Assembly: GCA_029259605.1 (NCBI GenBank)
Contig: JAJDEV010000254.1
Location: forward strand, 1 to 64,000
Direction of reading: 5' to 3'
DNA length: 64,000 nt
Source: Planctomycetota bacterium
GTDB taxonomy: Bacteria > Planctomycetota > UBA1135 > GCA-002686595
The notes under the pieces were generated by a model, which was given only the letters and a program-made list of their open reading frames with translations, was not told the origin of the DNA and did no database searches. The stretch's first letter is position 1. The number at the start of each line of letters is the position of its first letter. This document shows, in pieces, positions 1 through 8,810 of this stretch. A program made the position numbers and the translations under genes.

Positions 1-141
1 TCTCGGCCCCTGCCGGCACTTTGCGAACGTCGGCGTCCTCGACGACCTGACAAGGTCGCCTCCGGGGCCAACGCCCGCAAAGCACCGGCAGGAACCGAGT
101 TGCAGCTACTGCCGCACATCCTCATGAATGATCCGGGCTAG
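1..141 (-). repeat. Divergent copy of CTAG-bounded repeat family R1 (possibly cut by window edge)
   Basis: Read on the minus strand, this stretch starts with CTAGCCCGGATCATTCATGA (141 down to 122), the same terminus as the full R1 copies at 2614 and 26551. It also carries the R1 central hairpin, GGCGACC (60-54) and GGTCGTC (47-41) around a 6-base loop. The stem between terminus and core differs: bases 2-29 and about 73-99 form their own long imperfect inverted repeat. Terminus and apical hairpin are therefore conserved while the stem has changed. The left terminus is not visible and may lie outside the window. Confidence 0.6.
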
Positions 142-437
142 GTGTTGCTCGACGGCTGCGCTGGACCCGCATTCCGCGCCTCGGCCGTTCGTAAGTCGAG
201 GTACGGACAGCGCTCGGGGGCTGAAGCACGGTTTGCGCCTTCCTGGCGGAGCCCTGGGTGGGGGGGTGTCCGAGGAAGTCCGACTCGAACCGGCTTCGGT
301 TGCCGCGCGAGACCAGAACTGCGGTGAGAGGTGCAACACCCATGCGGTCCGTTCAGTTCGCTTGAACCGCTTCGCGACGGGTCCGTTGCTTGCGCAAACG
401 ACGCCGCCGTCGCGCTCCTCACCGCCCCCTCCGTCCT
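142..437. other. Intergenic region upstream of TonB receptor gene
   Basis: About 300 bases with no convincing gene. A cobalamin riboswitch, common ahead of such receptors, was looked for; no recognisable conserved boxes were found. A short AACCG/CGGTT hairpin occurs near 288-301. No clear promoter was recognised. Confidence 0.4.
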
Positions 438-2561
438 ATGTGTCGCACGCTTCCTTCGCCCTTCCGCAGCGCGCTCTCGGTCGCGCTCGTTCTCGTCGGT
501 TTCTCCGCAAGCGCGCGCTCCGCGGGGCAGGCGCAGGATCAACAGCAGCTCAGGCGTGTCGACCTCGGCGCGTCGCTCGTGACCGCCAAGCGCCGGAGCG
601 AGACGCAGATCGAAACGCCGTACACCTCCGAGTCGATCTCGTCGGACGAGATCGAGAACAACGGCTACCGCACGACGCCGCAGATCCTGCGCGACATCCC
701 CGGCGTGCTGGTTCAGGAAACGTCGCCGGGCCAGGGCTCGCCGTACGTGCGCGGGTTCACCGGCTATCGGAACCTGTTCCTCGTGGACGGCATCCGTCTC
801 AACAACTCGGTGTTTCGCAGCGGCCCGAACCAGTACTGGAGCACGGTCGACCCGCTGTCGATCGATCGGATCGAGGTCGTCAAGGGGCCGGCGTCCGTGC
901 TGTACGGGTCGGACGCACTCGGCGGAACGGTCAACGCGATCACGAAGACGCCCTTCGGGGTCCTGCGCGACGACGCGCTCGCGGGTGAGTTCTACTACCG
1001 CTACGCGAGCGCCGAGAACTCGCACCTCGGTCGGATCGACAGCGCGGCGGTCGTCGGCGACGGAACCGCGGTCATGGCATCGGTCGGGCGCAAGGACTTC
1101 GGCGAGATCGAGGGCGGGCGGGACATCGGGACGCAGTGGAACACGGCGTACGACGAGTGGAACGCCGACCTGAAGCTCGAGTCCCGACTCGACGACCACA
1201 CGCGCCTCGTCGTCGCCTACCAGAACGTGCGCCAGTTCGACGTTCCGCGCACCCACAGCACGATCTTCGCCGTGCCGTTCGAGGGCTCGAGCGTCGGCAG
1301 CGACCGTCGGCGCGACCTCGACCAAACGCGTGAGCTGGCGTACGTGCAACTGCACGGCGAGGACGTCGCTGCGTCGATCGACAGCTACAGCCTCAGCGTG
1401 TCCTGGCACGAGCAAGAGGAGGTCCGGCATCGGACGCGCGGGAACGGCGCGATGCAAACGCAGGGCTTCGGCGTCGACACGCTCGGGTTCTTCGCCAACG
1501 CGACGTCGACGACTTCGATCGGGCGCGTGACGTACGGCGCCGACTACTACCACGACGACGTCGATTCGTTCAGCAGCACGCAGCCGATCCAGGGACCCGT
1601 CGCCGACGACGCGACCTACGAGCTGCTCGGCGCGTTCCTGGAGAACGAGTTCGACGTCGACGAGCGCTTGACGCTCACGATCGGCGGACGGCTCAACTAC
1701 GCGGCGGTCGACGCGGACAGCGTGCTGGACCCGGTCTCGAGCACACAGGTCGATCTCGAGGACGACTGGACGTCGCTCGCGCTGAGCCTGCGCTTCCTGT
1801 ATCGCCTCGTCGACGGGAGCGTACACCTGTTCGGTGGCGTGTCGCAGGGGTTCCGCGCCCCGAACCTGTCCGACCTGACGCGCTTCGACACGGCGCGCAC
1901 GAACGAGTTCGAGATCCCGGCGCCGGGGCTCGATCCGGAGAAGACGACGAACTTCGAGTTCGGCGTGAAGACGCTCGCGCCAAAGACGTCGAGCCAAGCG
2001 TCGGTCTTCTACACGGACGTGCGCGACCAGATCGCGCTCTTCCCGACCGGCAACACGAACGCTTCGGGTGAGTTCGAGATCACGAAGGACAACATCGGCG
2101 ACGGCTACGTCGCGGGCATCGAAGTGGGCGTCGCGCACGAGGTCGCCCCCGAGTGGACCGTGTTCGGCAACGCGACCTATCTCGACGGCAAGCTCGACAC
2201 CTACCCGACCTCGACGCCGGCGATCGAGCGTGAGTACCGCGACCGGCTCATGCCACTGACCGCGATGGCCGGCGCGCGCTGGGAGAACCCGGCGTCGAGC
2301 CAGTGGGTCGAGGGCCTCGCGATGTACGCCGACGACGCCGACCGCCTGAGCACTCGCGACGAGGGCGACACCTCGCGCATCCCCCCGGGCGGCACGCCGG
2401 GCTACGTCGTCTTTCACCTGCGCAGCGGTTGGCGCCTCGGCGAACACACCACGCTGCACGCCGGCGTCGACAACATCGCCGACGAGGACTACCGCATCCA
2501 CGGCTCGGGCTCGAACATGCCGGGGCGCAGCTTGGTGCTCGGGCTCAGCGTGCGACTCTAG
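438..2561 (+). CDS. TonB-dependent outer membrane receptor
   Basis: 707 aa from the ATG at 438. That start gives a clean signal peptide (MCRTLPSPFRSALSVALVLV, then ASA/AQA cleavage options); an in-frame ATG at 390 would add an Arg-rich leader unlike a signal. An N-terminal plug domain (about residues 55-165) has the family signature of a DIPGV segment, YVRGFTGYRNLFLVDGIRLN, and IDRIEVVKGPASVLYGSDALGG. The rest is alternating aromatic/polar beta-barrel sequence with a long TonB-dep_Rec-type C-terminus ending in GLSVRL. It should import a siderophore, cobalamin or other large ligand across the outer membrane using TonB energy. The substrate cannot be told from sequence. It stands alone; the R1 repeat at 2614 follows its stop. 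Confidence 0.93.
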   Translation: MCRTLPSPFRSALSVALVLVGFSASARSAGQAQDQQQLRRVDLGASLVTAKRRSETQIETPYTSESISSDEIENNGYRTTPQILRDIPGVLVQETSPGQGSPYVRGFTGYRNLFLVDGIRLNNSVFRSGPNQYWSTVDPLSIDRIEVVKGPASVLYGSDALGGTVNAITKTPFGVLRDDALAGEFYYRYASAENSHLGRIDSAAVVGDGTAVMASVGRKDFGEIEGGRDIGTQWNTAYDEWNADLKLESRLDDHTRLVVAYQNVRQFDVPRTHSTIFAVPFEGSSVGSDRRRDLDQTRELAYVQLHGEDVAASIDSYSLSVSWHEQEEVRHRTRGNGAMQTQGFGVDTLGFFANATSTTSIGRVTYGADYYHDDVDSFSSTQPIQGPVADDATYELLGAFLENEFDVDERLTLTIGGRLNYAAVDADSVLDPVSSTQVDLEDDWTSLALSLRFLYRLVDGSVHLFGGVSQGFRAPNLSDLTRFDTARTNEFEIPAPGLDPEKTTNFEFGVKTLAPKTSSQASVFYTDVRDQIALFPTGNTNASGEFEITKDNIGDGYVAGIEVGVAHEVAPEWTVFGNATYLDGKLDTYPTSTPAIEREYRDRLMPLTAMAGARWENPASSQWVEGLAMYADDADRLSTRDEGDTSRIPPGGTPGYVVFHLRSGWRLGEHTTLHAGVDNIADEDYRIHGSGSNMPGRSLVLGLSVRL

Positions 2562-2613
2562 GGCGCGCGGCGCCACGGAGCCTTCTCGCGCGTAACCTCG
2601 GGAGCGCGGCGCG

Positions 2614-2796
2614 CTAGCCCGGGTTATTCATGAGGCTTTGCCGAGATCGACGTGGATGCGCGTCAGATCAGCGCTTCGCGACCGAAGCGCGTGGAGGCGA
2701 CCTTGACGGGTCGTCGAACCCGGTGAGGGAGGGAAGCGTTGATATGGCGCGTAGCTGCGTCGATCTCGGTGAAGTCTCATGAATCATCCGGGCTGG
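2614..2796 (+). repeat. R1 repeat, 183 bp, CTAG-bounded extended hairpin
   Basis: Begins CTAGCCCGGG and ends in the inverted form (CCGGGCTGG, final CTAG mutated to CTGG). The outer about 39 bases of each end are inverted repeats. Pairing continues inward through ATCAGCGCTTC and GAAGCGTTGAT to an apical hairpin GGCGACC (2696-2702), 6-base loop, GGTCGTC (2709-2715). A further local hairpin GCGCTTCG/CGAAGCGC lies at 2671-2690. It differs from the copy at 26551 at 12 of 183 positions. Most mismatches in the terminal arms are G opposite T on this strand, so a plus-strand transcript would still pair. There is no coding capacity. It sits between two plus-strand genes. Confidence 0.85.
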
Positions 2797-2839
2797 CGCA
2801 CGCGAATCCACTGAACCCGGTTCCAAGCGAGTCCGCGAG

Positions 2840-4240
2840 ATGATCCAACAGATAGCGAACGTGATGCAGGTCCCTCTCGCCGGCGCGGCGCTCGTCGGTG
2901 CGCTCGGACTGATGGCGCTTCCGACGCTGGCGCAGGAAGACCGAGCGACGCCGTGCACCATCGACTTGACGCGCGCGGGACAGATGAGCGACATCGTGTC
3001 CAACGCGTTGATGCTCGGCCTGGAGTTTCCGGAGTCGGACGTCGCGGCGTTCTTGAGCAACCCCAAGGCCGAGCAATCCTCGGGCGACGCGCTTCTGAAG
3101 GCCACCGCCGCGCACTTCGGCGTGCCCGAGTCGATCCTGGCGAGCGAAGTCGCGCGCTACGAACACTGCAACTGCGAACACTTCGGCGCCGGCGTTTTGC
3201 CTCGGGCGGAGAACGATCCCGCCAACGCCTTCGTCGGAAACGCTGCGCCGCGCGCGATGGGACCGGAGGAGCTTGCCGCGCTCGCTGACGCGACATGCGA
3301 CCACGACTTGGCGAGTGCCGGCGCGATGAGCGACACGCTATCTAGCGCGTTGATGCTCGGATTGGGCCGTCCGGGCACGGACGTCGGAACGTTTCTGAAA
3401 GGCGCGGAGGTCGCGTACGCCTCGGGCGACGCGCTGCTGAAGGCCGCCGCTGCGCACTTCGGCGTGCGCGAAGTACGACTCGCCCGCGAGGTGAAGCGCT
3501 ACGCGCACTGCAACTGCGCGCACCCCGGCGCTGGAGTCCCGCCGCTGGTGGATGACGCTCGATTCCGGGCGTTCGCACGCGACGTCACGCTGCACGTCGT
3601 GCTGCACGAGCTCGGGCACGCGCTGATTCGCGAGTTCGATCTCCCCGTGCTCGGGAACGAAGAGGCGGCGGCCGACGCGTTCGCGACCCACTACCTCACG
3701 ACGCACCTTCCCCACCGCGCGCTCGACGTCCTCGCGGCGCGCACACGCTCCTTGATGATCGAGGCTGGCGAGCTCCCGCGCGAAGCGTGGAGCGTCAGCG
3801 GCGAGCACAACAGCGACGCGCGACGCGCGTTCCAGATCGCCGCGCTCGCCGTCGCGGCCGACCCGGCGAAGTACACGCCGGTCGCCACGGCGATCGGGAT
3901 GCCGGCCGACGACCTTCGCAGCGCACGCGACTACGGCACCGAGATCCACCGCTCGTGGCGCCGCATTCTCGAGCCGCTCTGGATGCCGGACGGGATAGCA
4001 TCGAACGAGGCTCGGCTCGTGAACGACTCGAGCGGTGAGTTCCTCGGGCGAGTGTGGTCCGACGCCTTCGCAGACGAGCTACGCGCGGCCGTCCGACGCT
4101 TCGATTGGCATTCGCAGGTGACGATTCGTTTCGTCGACGGCGACGGCGGTGCCGTGTGGAGCCGTTCGGAGCGCACGATCACGGTGGCGAGCGCGTACGT
4201 GCGCCGGTTCGTGACGCACGGTTCGATCGCGTTGGATTAG
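2840..4240 (+). CDS. Exported DUF4344-like zinc metallopeptidase with duplicated Cys module
   Basis: 466 aa from ATG 2840, with a signal peptide ending near ALPTLAQ (residues 1-32). Two tandem modules follow. Each has a lone Cys (C39, C153), then 71 residues later a HCNC motif (C110/C112, C224/C226), with shared text LMLGL, SGDALLKA, AAHFGV. The C-terminal part holds HELGH (256-260) followed by NEEAAADAFATHYL, the zinc site and downstream Glu expected of the DUF4344 putative metallopeptidase family. The peptidase call rests on this motif; substrate is unknown. The duplicated HCNC module is not one I recognise and could bind a metal or form disulfides. It is preceded by repeat R1 and converges on nrdJ. 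Confidence 0.72.
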   Translation: MIQQIANVMQVPLAGAALVGALGLMALPTLAQEDRATPCTIDLTRAGQMSDIVSNALMLGLEFPESDVAAFLSNPKAEQSSGDALLKATAAHFGVPESILASEVARYEHCNCEHFGAGVLPRAENDPANAFVGNAAPRAMGPEELAALADATCDHDLASAGAMSDTLSSALMLGLGRPGTDVGTFLKGAEVAYASGDALLKAAAAHFGVREVRLAREVKRYAHCNCAHPGAGVPPLVDDARFRAFARDVTLHVVLHELGHALIREFDLPVLGNEEAAADAFATHYLTTHLPHRALDVLAARTRSLMIEAGELPREAWSVSGEHNSDARRAFQIAALAVAADPAKYTPVATAIGMPADDLRSARDYGTEIHRSWRRILEPLWMPDGIASNEARLVNDSSGEFLGRVWSDAFADELRAAVRRFDWHSQVTIRFVDGDGGAVWSRSERTITVASAYVRRFVTHGSIALD

Positions 4241-4241
4241 C

Positions 4242-4263
4242 AGCCGAGCGCGGCCGCGCGGCT
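4242..4263. terminator. Hairpin between convergent genes
   Basis: AGCCG (4242-4246) and CGGCT (4259-4263) flank a GC-rich CGCGGCCGCG-type loop that is itself palindromic. It occupies the whole 22-base gap between the convergent peptidase and nrdJ genes. There is no T-tract, so termination is only inferred from position. Confidence 0.35.
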
Positions 4264-6785
4264 CAGCACTGGCTGAAGCCGCAGCCGTAGCACTTCGCGC
4301 AGCCTTCCTCGAACGCGAGGTTGGCTTCGCAGCTCGGGCACTTCAGCTTGTAGCGCGACTCGGCGGTGCGCGGCGCCGTGTGCGCCTTACGCGCGGCGGC
4401 GGCGGTGTCGTCGAGCGCGGCACCCGAGACGCGTCCGAGGAGCAGGGCTTCGAGGCCGTGCGCCTTCTTGGCGTCGAGGTAGCGGTGCAGCGCGCGGGCG
4501 AGACCGTCGGCGAGCGACATGATGCGCCCGTCCTTGGTCGGAACCGTGAGGCTCGAACCGATGCCGTCGAGCTGCTTGAGCGCGGTCTCGAGCTTGCCGT
4601 TCACGCGCAGCCACAGGGACAGCAGGCGGCAGATCGCCTCGAGGTCCGAGTTCGCCACGTCGCCGCCCTTGCCGAGCTGCGCGAAGACCTCGCGCTCGCG
4701 GCCGGACTGGAAGTCGACCGCGACCTTCACGTGCATGTTCCCGAACGACGTCATCTGGCGGATGCGCAGCGACGGCATGATCTCGGGCAGCTTGATCGGG
4801 CGCAGTGTGTGCGTCGCGGGATCGACGATCTCGAGCACGGGCTCGATCCCGTCCTCCGACACCTCCGCCGACTTGAGCGAGGTCGAGCCCTTCAGCGCCA
4901 TCGGCTGCACGTCGCGGCAACCGTCGCGGTAGACCGTGACGCCCTTCACGCCGGACGCGATCGCGAGCTGGTAGATCTCGTTCACGTCCTCGACGGTCGC
5001 GTCGTGCGGGAAGTTGATCGTTTTCGAGATCGACGAGTCGCAGTGGCGCTGGAACGCCGCCTGCATCTTCATGTGCCACTCGGGCTTGATGTCGTGCGCG
5101 GTCACGAAGACGCGCTTCATGTCGTCCGCGATGTCCTCGCGGTGCGCGAGCGTGCCGTTCGTCACGACGTCATCCACGAGGTCGTCGGAGAACACTCCGC
5201 GCTCGCGCGCGACGCGGTCGAAGACCTGGTTCACTTCGCGCATCACGGTCGGCACACCGTTGGTGTCCTTCATGACCTGGCGGATGAACGCGAGGCTGAA
5301 CATCGGCTCGATGCCGCCGGAGCAGCCGGCGATGATCGAGATCGTGCCGGTCGGCGCGACGGTCGTCGTGTAGGAGTTGCGCAGGCGTCGTCCGGCCGCT
5401 TGCCAGTCCGAGCCGTCCCAGGCCGGGAAGACGCCGCGCTCTTCCGCGAGCCCCTCGGAGGCGAGGTGCGACTCATCGTTGAGCACGCGCATGATCTCTT
5501 CGCCGAACGCGCAGCCCTCTTCCGAGTTGTACGCGATGCCGAGGTCGTAGAGCGCGTCCGCGAAGCCCATGACGCCGAGCCCGATGCGGCGCGTGGTCTT
5601 CGACATCTGGTCGATCTGCGTCAGCGGGTACTTGTTCACCTCGATCACGTTGTCGAGGAAGCGCGTGCAGGTGTGGATCGTCGCCTTGTACTCGTCCCAG
5701 TCGAACGTCGCGTTGCCGCTGCCGCCACCCTGGATGAACTGCCCGAGGTTGATCGAGCCGAGGTTGCACGAGTCGTAGGGGTGCAGCGGTTGCTCGCCGC
5801 ACGGGTTCGTGGCCTCGATCAGGCCCACGTTCTTGATCGGGTTCGTCTCGTTGATGCGGTCGATGAAGATCACGCCCGGCTCGCCCGTCTTCCAGGCGTG
5901 GGAGACGATGAGGTCCCACAGCTCGCCGACGGTCCACAGCTCGCCGGTCGCGACGCCCGCGTCGTCTTTCTTCTCGAGCTCGCGCCACAGTCCGGTGCGC
6001 GGGTTCTTGACCTGGTGCACGGTGGACGGATCCGCGGCGAGCTCGTCGAGGAAGCGGTTCGTGACCGCGACCGAGACGTTGTAGTTCTGGATCTTCGTCA
6101 GGTCGTCCTTGAACGAGATGAAGCGCACGACGTCGGGGTGGTCGACGCGCAGCATCCCCATGTTCGCGCCACGACGGAACGCGCCCTGTTGGATCGCGTC
6201 GGTCGCCTTCGAGAAGACCTGGATGAAGGAGAGCGGGCCCTCCGTCGTGCCGCCCGACGACGCGACGATGTCGCCCGACGGACGCAGGCGCGAGAAGCTG
6301 AAGCCCGTGCCGCCGCCCGACTTCTGGATGAGCGCGGTGGCTTTGATCGATTCGAAGATGCCGTCGATCGAGTCTTCGATCGGGAGCACGAAGCACGCGG
6401 AGAGCATCCCCATCTCGCGCCCCGCGTTCATGATCGTCGGGCTGTTCGGCATGAACTCACGCCGCACCATCAAACCGTAGAACTCCTCGGCGACGGCGAG
6501 CGCGACCTCGGGTGTTCCGCCGGGGAACTTCAGCTCGCCCTTCGCGACGTGCGACGCGACGCGCCAGAAGCACTGCGCCGGCGTCTCGATGACTTCGCCG
6601 GTCTCCTCGTCCTTCTTCAGGTAGCGACGCTCGAGCACCGCCAACGCGTTCTCGGAGAGGTCGACGGGCGGAAGGTGCGCCGGCGGATCGATCGCTTCGA
6701 GCGCGGCGCGCGCCGCGCTCGCGTGGTCGGTGACTTCGCGCAATGCAGCGTCTCCGGTGAGCTTCTTCTTCGTGTCCTGAGTCAT
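4263..6785 (-). CDS. nrdJ: Adenosylcobalamin-dependent (class II) ribonucleoside-diphosphate reductase
   Basis: 840 aa. Makes deoxyribonucleotides from ribonucleotides using a B12-derived radical, without oxygen and without a small subunit. The alpha-barrel signatures are present: MPNSPTIMNAGRE, SACFVLPIEDS, QKSGGGTGFSFSRLRPSGD, and the active-site segment ATNPCGEQPLHPYDSCNLGS. Later GLGVMGFADALYDLG and PTGTISIIAGCSGGIEP match the family. The C-terminus ends in a double CxxC cluster (CPSC, CAKCYGCGFSQC), typical of NrdJ, where cysteines deliver electrons. The start is the ATG at 6785 (MTQDTKKKLT) with GGGCGAGG just upstream; the open frame continues further but is unlike the family. Two NrdR-box-like sites lie 235-295 bases upstream. 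Confidence 0.95.
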   Translation of the reverse strand: MTQDTKKKLTGDAALREVTDHASAARAALEAIDPPAHLPPVDLSENALAVLERRYLKKDEETGEVIETPAQCFWRVASHVAKGELKFPGGTPEVALAVAEEFYGLMVRREFMPNSPTIMNAGREMGMLSACFVLPIEDSIDGIFESIKATALIQKSGGGTGFSFSRLRPSGDIVASSGGTTEGPLSFIQVFSKATDAIQQGAFRRGANMGMLRVDHPDVVRFISFKDDLTKIQNYNVSVAVTNRFLDELAADPSTVHQVKNPRTGLWRELEKKDDAGVATGELWTVGELWDLIVSHAWKTGEPGVIFIDRINETNPIKNVGLIEATNPCGEQPLHPYDSCNLGSINLGQFIQGGGSGNATFDWDEYKATIHTCTRFLDNVIEVNKYPLTQIDQMSKTTRRIGLGVMGFADALYDLGIAYNSEEGCAFGEEIMRVLNDESHLASEGLAEERGVFPAWDGSDWQAAGRRLRNSYTTTVAPTGTISIIAGCSGGIEPMFSLAFIRQVMKDTNGVPTVMREVNQVFDRVARERGVFSDDLVDDVVTNGTLAHREDIADDMKRVFVTAHDIKPEWHMKMQAAFQRHCDSSISKTINFPHDATVEDVNEIYQLAIASGVKGVTVYRDGCRDVQPMALKGSTSLKSAEVSEDGIEPVLEIVDPATHTLRPIKLPEIMPSLRIRQMTSFGNMHVKVAVDFQSGREREVFAQLGKGGDVANSDLEAICRLLSLWLRVNGKLETALKQLDGIGSSLTVPTKDGRIMSLADGLARALHRYLDAKKAHGLEALLLGRVSGAALDDTAAAARKAHTAPRTAESRYKLKCPSCEANLAFEEGCAKCYGCGFSQC

Positions 6786-7019
6786 GCCCTCGCCCGTCAG
6801 ATGGATTGTCGCCACGCAGTTCTCCTGCCTGTGTCCCCGAGATGTTGCAGCGGCTGGCGCCGCTTCGCACGTTCCTTCCTGGGCTCCCTGCCGCCGCAGC
6901 GAGCGCTTCCCGCGCCGCGACCCCGAAGGACCCCACCGGACGCGTCGAACGGTCCTAACTCGTTGCAGATCAAGGTGTTCCAACCCGTCCGCCGCGCCGG
7001 TGAAGGGAGGGCGATCGTA

Positions 7020-7035
7020 CCCCAAGGTATCGGTG
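7020..7035 (-). promoter_or_regulatory. Candidate NrdR box (weaker, proximal)
   Basis: CCCCAAGGTATCGGTG on the plus strand. It shares ACCCCAAG (from 7019) with the stronger site that starts 42 bases further on, about four helical turns. Such whole-turn spacing is characteristic of paired NrdR boxes. The match to the ACACWATATATWGTGT consensus is partial. Confidence 0.4.
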
Positions 7036-7061
7036 CTGCCAAGCCCCTGGGGCCAAGGAAA

Positions 7062-7077
7062 CCCCAAGATGTTGTGG
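7062..7077 (-). promoter_or_regulatory. Candidate NrdR box (stronger, distal)
   Basis: CCCCAAGATGTTGTGG on the plus strand is a near-palindrome that keeps the CAA-ATnTTGTG core positions of the NrdR consensus. NrdR is the ATP/dATP-sensing repressor of ribonucleotide reductase genes. Location upstream of nrdJ and the 42-base offset from a second similar site support the call. The nrdR gene itself is not in the window. Confidence 0.5.
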
Positions 7078-7118
7078 GGTGCCGACTTCGGTCGACGGGT
7101 CGTTCGACGGGCCCTTCC

Positions 7119-8810
7119 CTACCCCCTACGGCCGCGCCGCGCGAGCCGTGATCGGAGCTCGGTCCATTCCTCGAGCCCGGCGAGCTGCGCGACGAGCGCG
7201 AAGGCGCCCGCGCCGGCGAGGATCGCGAGCGCGAGCAGCGCGGCGCGCCCGAGGGTCGACGCATCCGCGAAGCGCGCGAGCCCCGCCCACGCGAGCCATG
7301 CGCCCGCTCCACACGCCGCGCCGCACGCGGAGACGCGCAGCGCGCGCGCGAAGAACCCGCCGGCACCCGACGGCAGGCCGAGGCGCCGATCGAGCCCGAC
7401 GCTCAGCCACAGCAGGTTGCCCCAACTCGTGCACGCCGTCGCGAGCGCGAGCCCCGCGACATCCATGTGGAGCACGCTCACGAAAACGACGTTGAGCGCG
7501 ACGTTCGCCGCCATCATCCAGATCGACACGCGCACCGGCGTGCGCATGTCGCCGAGCGCGATGTACGTACGCCCCATGAGCCCCACCGCACCGGCTGGAA
7601 CCAGCGCGAGCGCGAGGATGCGCAGCGCGGAGGCGATGCGCGCGACCCCCTCGCCGCCGTAGCTGCCGTGCTCGAAGAGGACGCTCGCGATCGGACCCGC
7701 GAGCGCCGCGAGCCCGAACGCGGCGGGCGCGGCAAGGAACAGGACGCCGAGCTGGGCGCGATCGTGTAGGCGGCGCGTCTCGGCGAGCCGGCGCTCGACG
7801 GCGAGCGCCTTCAGCGCGGGAAACACCGACGCGATCGCCGCAGTCGCCACGAGCGCGAGCGGGAACTGCTGGATGCGGTTCGCGTAGTAGAGCGCGGTCG
7901 GTCCACCGTCGGACAGCATGCCCTCGGCCATCAACCCGTCGATCATCACGTTGACCTGGTAGACGGCGGCACCGAGCGCGAGCGGCGCGGCGGTCCAGAG
8001 CACGGTCCACGGACTCGCGACGCGCGCGGAACCGGAGCGCTCGGTCGACCCTTCGCCGACGGGCGCACGCACGAGCCCGAGCCGAAGGAGCGGCGGCACG
8101 TGCAAGAGGAGCTGCACCACGCCTCCGCCGAGCACGCCCCACGCGAGCAGCTGCGCCATGCCCCACTGCCGCTCGAGCACGATCGCGCGCGCGCCCTCCG
8201 CGCTTGCTCCCCACCCGAACGCGTAGCCGATCCAAACGAGCGCCGCGATCCAGCTCACGTTCATGATCGCCGGGGCGATGCTCGGCACGAAGTAGTGCCC
8301 GCGCACGTTCAGCGCGCCGCCCGCGAGCGCCGTCAGGCAGACGAGCACGACGTACGGCATGACGCGCACGGCCAGGTCGCGCACCGGCGCCGGATCCGTC
8401 CCGAGCCACGCCCATCCCGTCACCGGCATGCGGTCGGGCATCCCCGCGATCGCGAGCATCGTGAGCGCCGACACGACGATCAGGATCCCGGTCGCGACGC
8501 GCATGGTTCTGAGGAAGAGCGCGCGCCCGGCCGCGTTCCCCGCCGCCGCGTCCTCCTCCGTCAGCGTTGCTTGGAGGGACGTCGACAACGCTCCCTCGCC
8601 GAGCAAACGGCGGAACAGGTTGGGGACGCGCCACGCCGTGAAGAACGCGTCCGAGACCGCGGACGCATCGCCGAACACGCTCGCCATGACCACCTCGCGC
8701 ACGAAGCCGAGCAGGCGCGAGAAGAGCGTCATCGCGGAGACGAGCATCGTGCGCCCGACGAGTCCGCGATGGCGCGCGACGATCTCGGACTGTGTGTCTC
8801 CGTCGGCCAC
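7119..8810 (-). CDS. murJ: Lipid II flippase MurJ (MviN family)
   Basis: 563 aa multi-spanning inner membrane protein with the MATE-like MurJ fold, predicted to flip the peptidoglycan precursor lipid II. The N-terminus has the family hallmark: ARHRGLVGRTMLVSAMTLFS, then RLLGFVREVVMASVFGDASA, then RVPNLFRRLLGEGALSTSLQ. Later landmarks include a YYANRIQQFPLALVATAAIA segment and the helix with GAVGLMGRTYIALGDMRTPV. The number of hydrophobic segments fits about 14 transmembrane helices. The start is GTG at 8810; no upstream ATG is available. The GTG lies inside a sequence resembling the end of the R2 repeats (see 8800-8820). Conservation of murJ in an organism of this kind indicates that it makes peptidoglycan. 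Confidence 0.93.
   Translation of the reverse strand: MADGDTQSEIVARHRGLVGRTMLVSAMTLFSRLLGFVREVVMASVFGDASAVSDAFFTAWRVPNLFRRLLGEGALSTSLQATLTEEDAAAGNAAGRALFLRTMRVATGILIVVSALTMLAIAGMPDRMPVTGWAWLGTDPAPVRDLAVRVMPYVVLVCLTALAGGALNVRGHYFVPSIAPAIMNVSWIAALVWIGYAFGWGASAEGARAIVLERQWGMAQLLAWGVLGGGVVQLLLHVPPLLRLGLVRAPVGEGSTERSGSARVASPWTVLWTAAPLALGAAVYQVNVMIDGLMAEGMLSDGGPTALYYANRIQQFPLALVATAAIASVFPALKALAVERRLAETRRLHDRAQLGVLFLAAPAAFGLAALAGPIASVLFEHGSYGGEGVARIASALRILALALVPAGAVGLMGRTYIALGDMRTPVRVSIWMMAANVALNVVFVSVLHMDVAGLALATACTSWGNLLWLSVGLDRRLGLPSGAGGFFARALRVSACGAACGAGAWLAWAGLARFADASTLGRAALLALAILAGAGAFALVAQLAGLEEWTELRSRLARRGRRG

Larger units (their letters stand above)
6786..7118. promoter_or_regulatory. nrdJ upstream region
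   Basis: A 333-base gap between the murJ stop (7119) and the nrdJ start. It holds the two NrdR-like palindromes annotated separately and should contain the nrdJ promoter. I see no clear -35/-10 pair and no B12 riboswitch signature. Confidence 0.5.

Noticed and set aside
255-310. tRNA-like T-loop sequence (GGTTCGAGTC on the minus strand)
   Set aside because: The T stem does not pair, and no anticodon arm or acceptor stem fits around it.
142-437. Cobalamin riboswitch ahead of the TonB receptor
   Set aside because: The conserved B12-box text was not found; only unrelated hairpins occur.
138-2576. An 812-residue open frame antisense to the TonB receptor
   Set aside because: High GC keeps antisense frames open. 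The product is Arg/Val/Asp-rich without domains, while the plus strand has a complete receptor. The same holds for long frames opposite nrdJ, gyrA, murJ, M3 and the sigma fusion.
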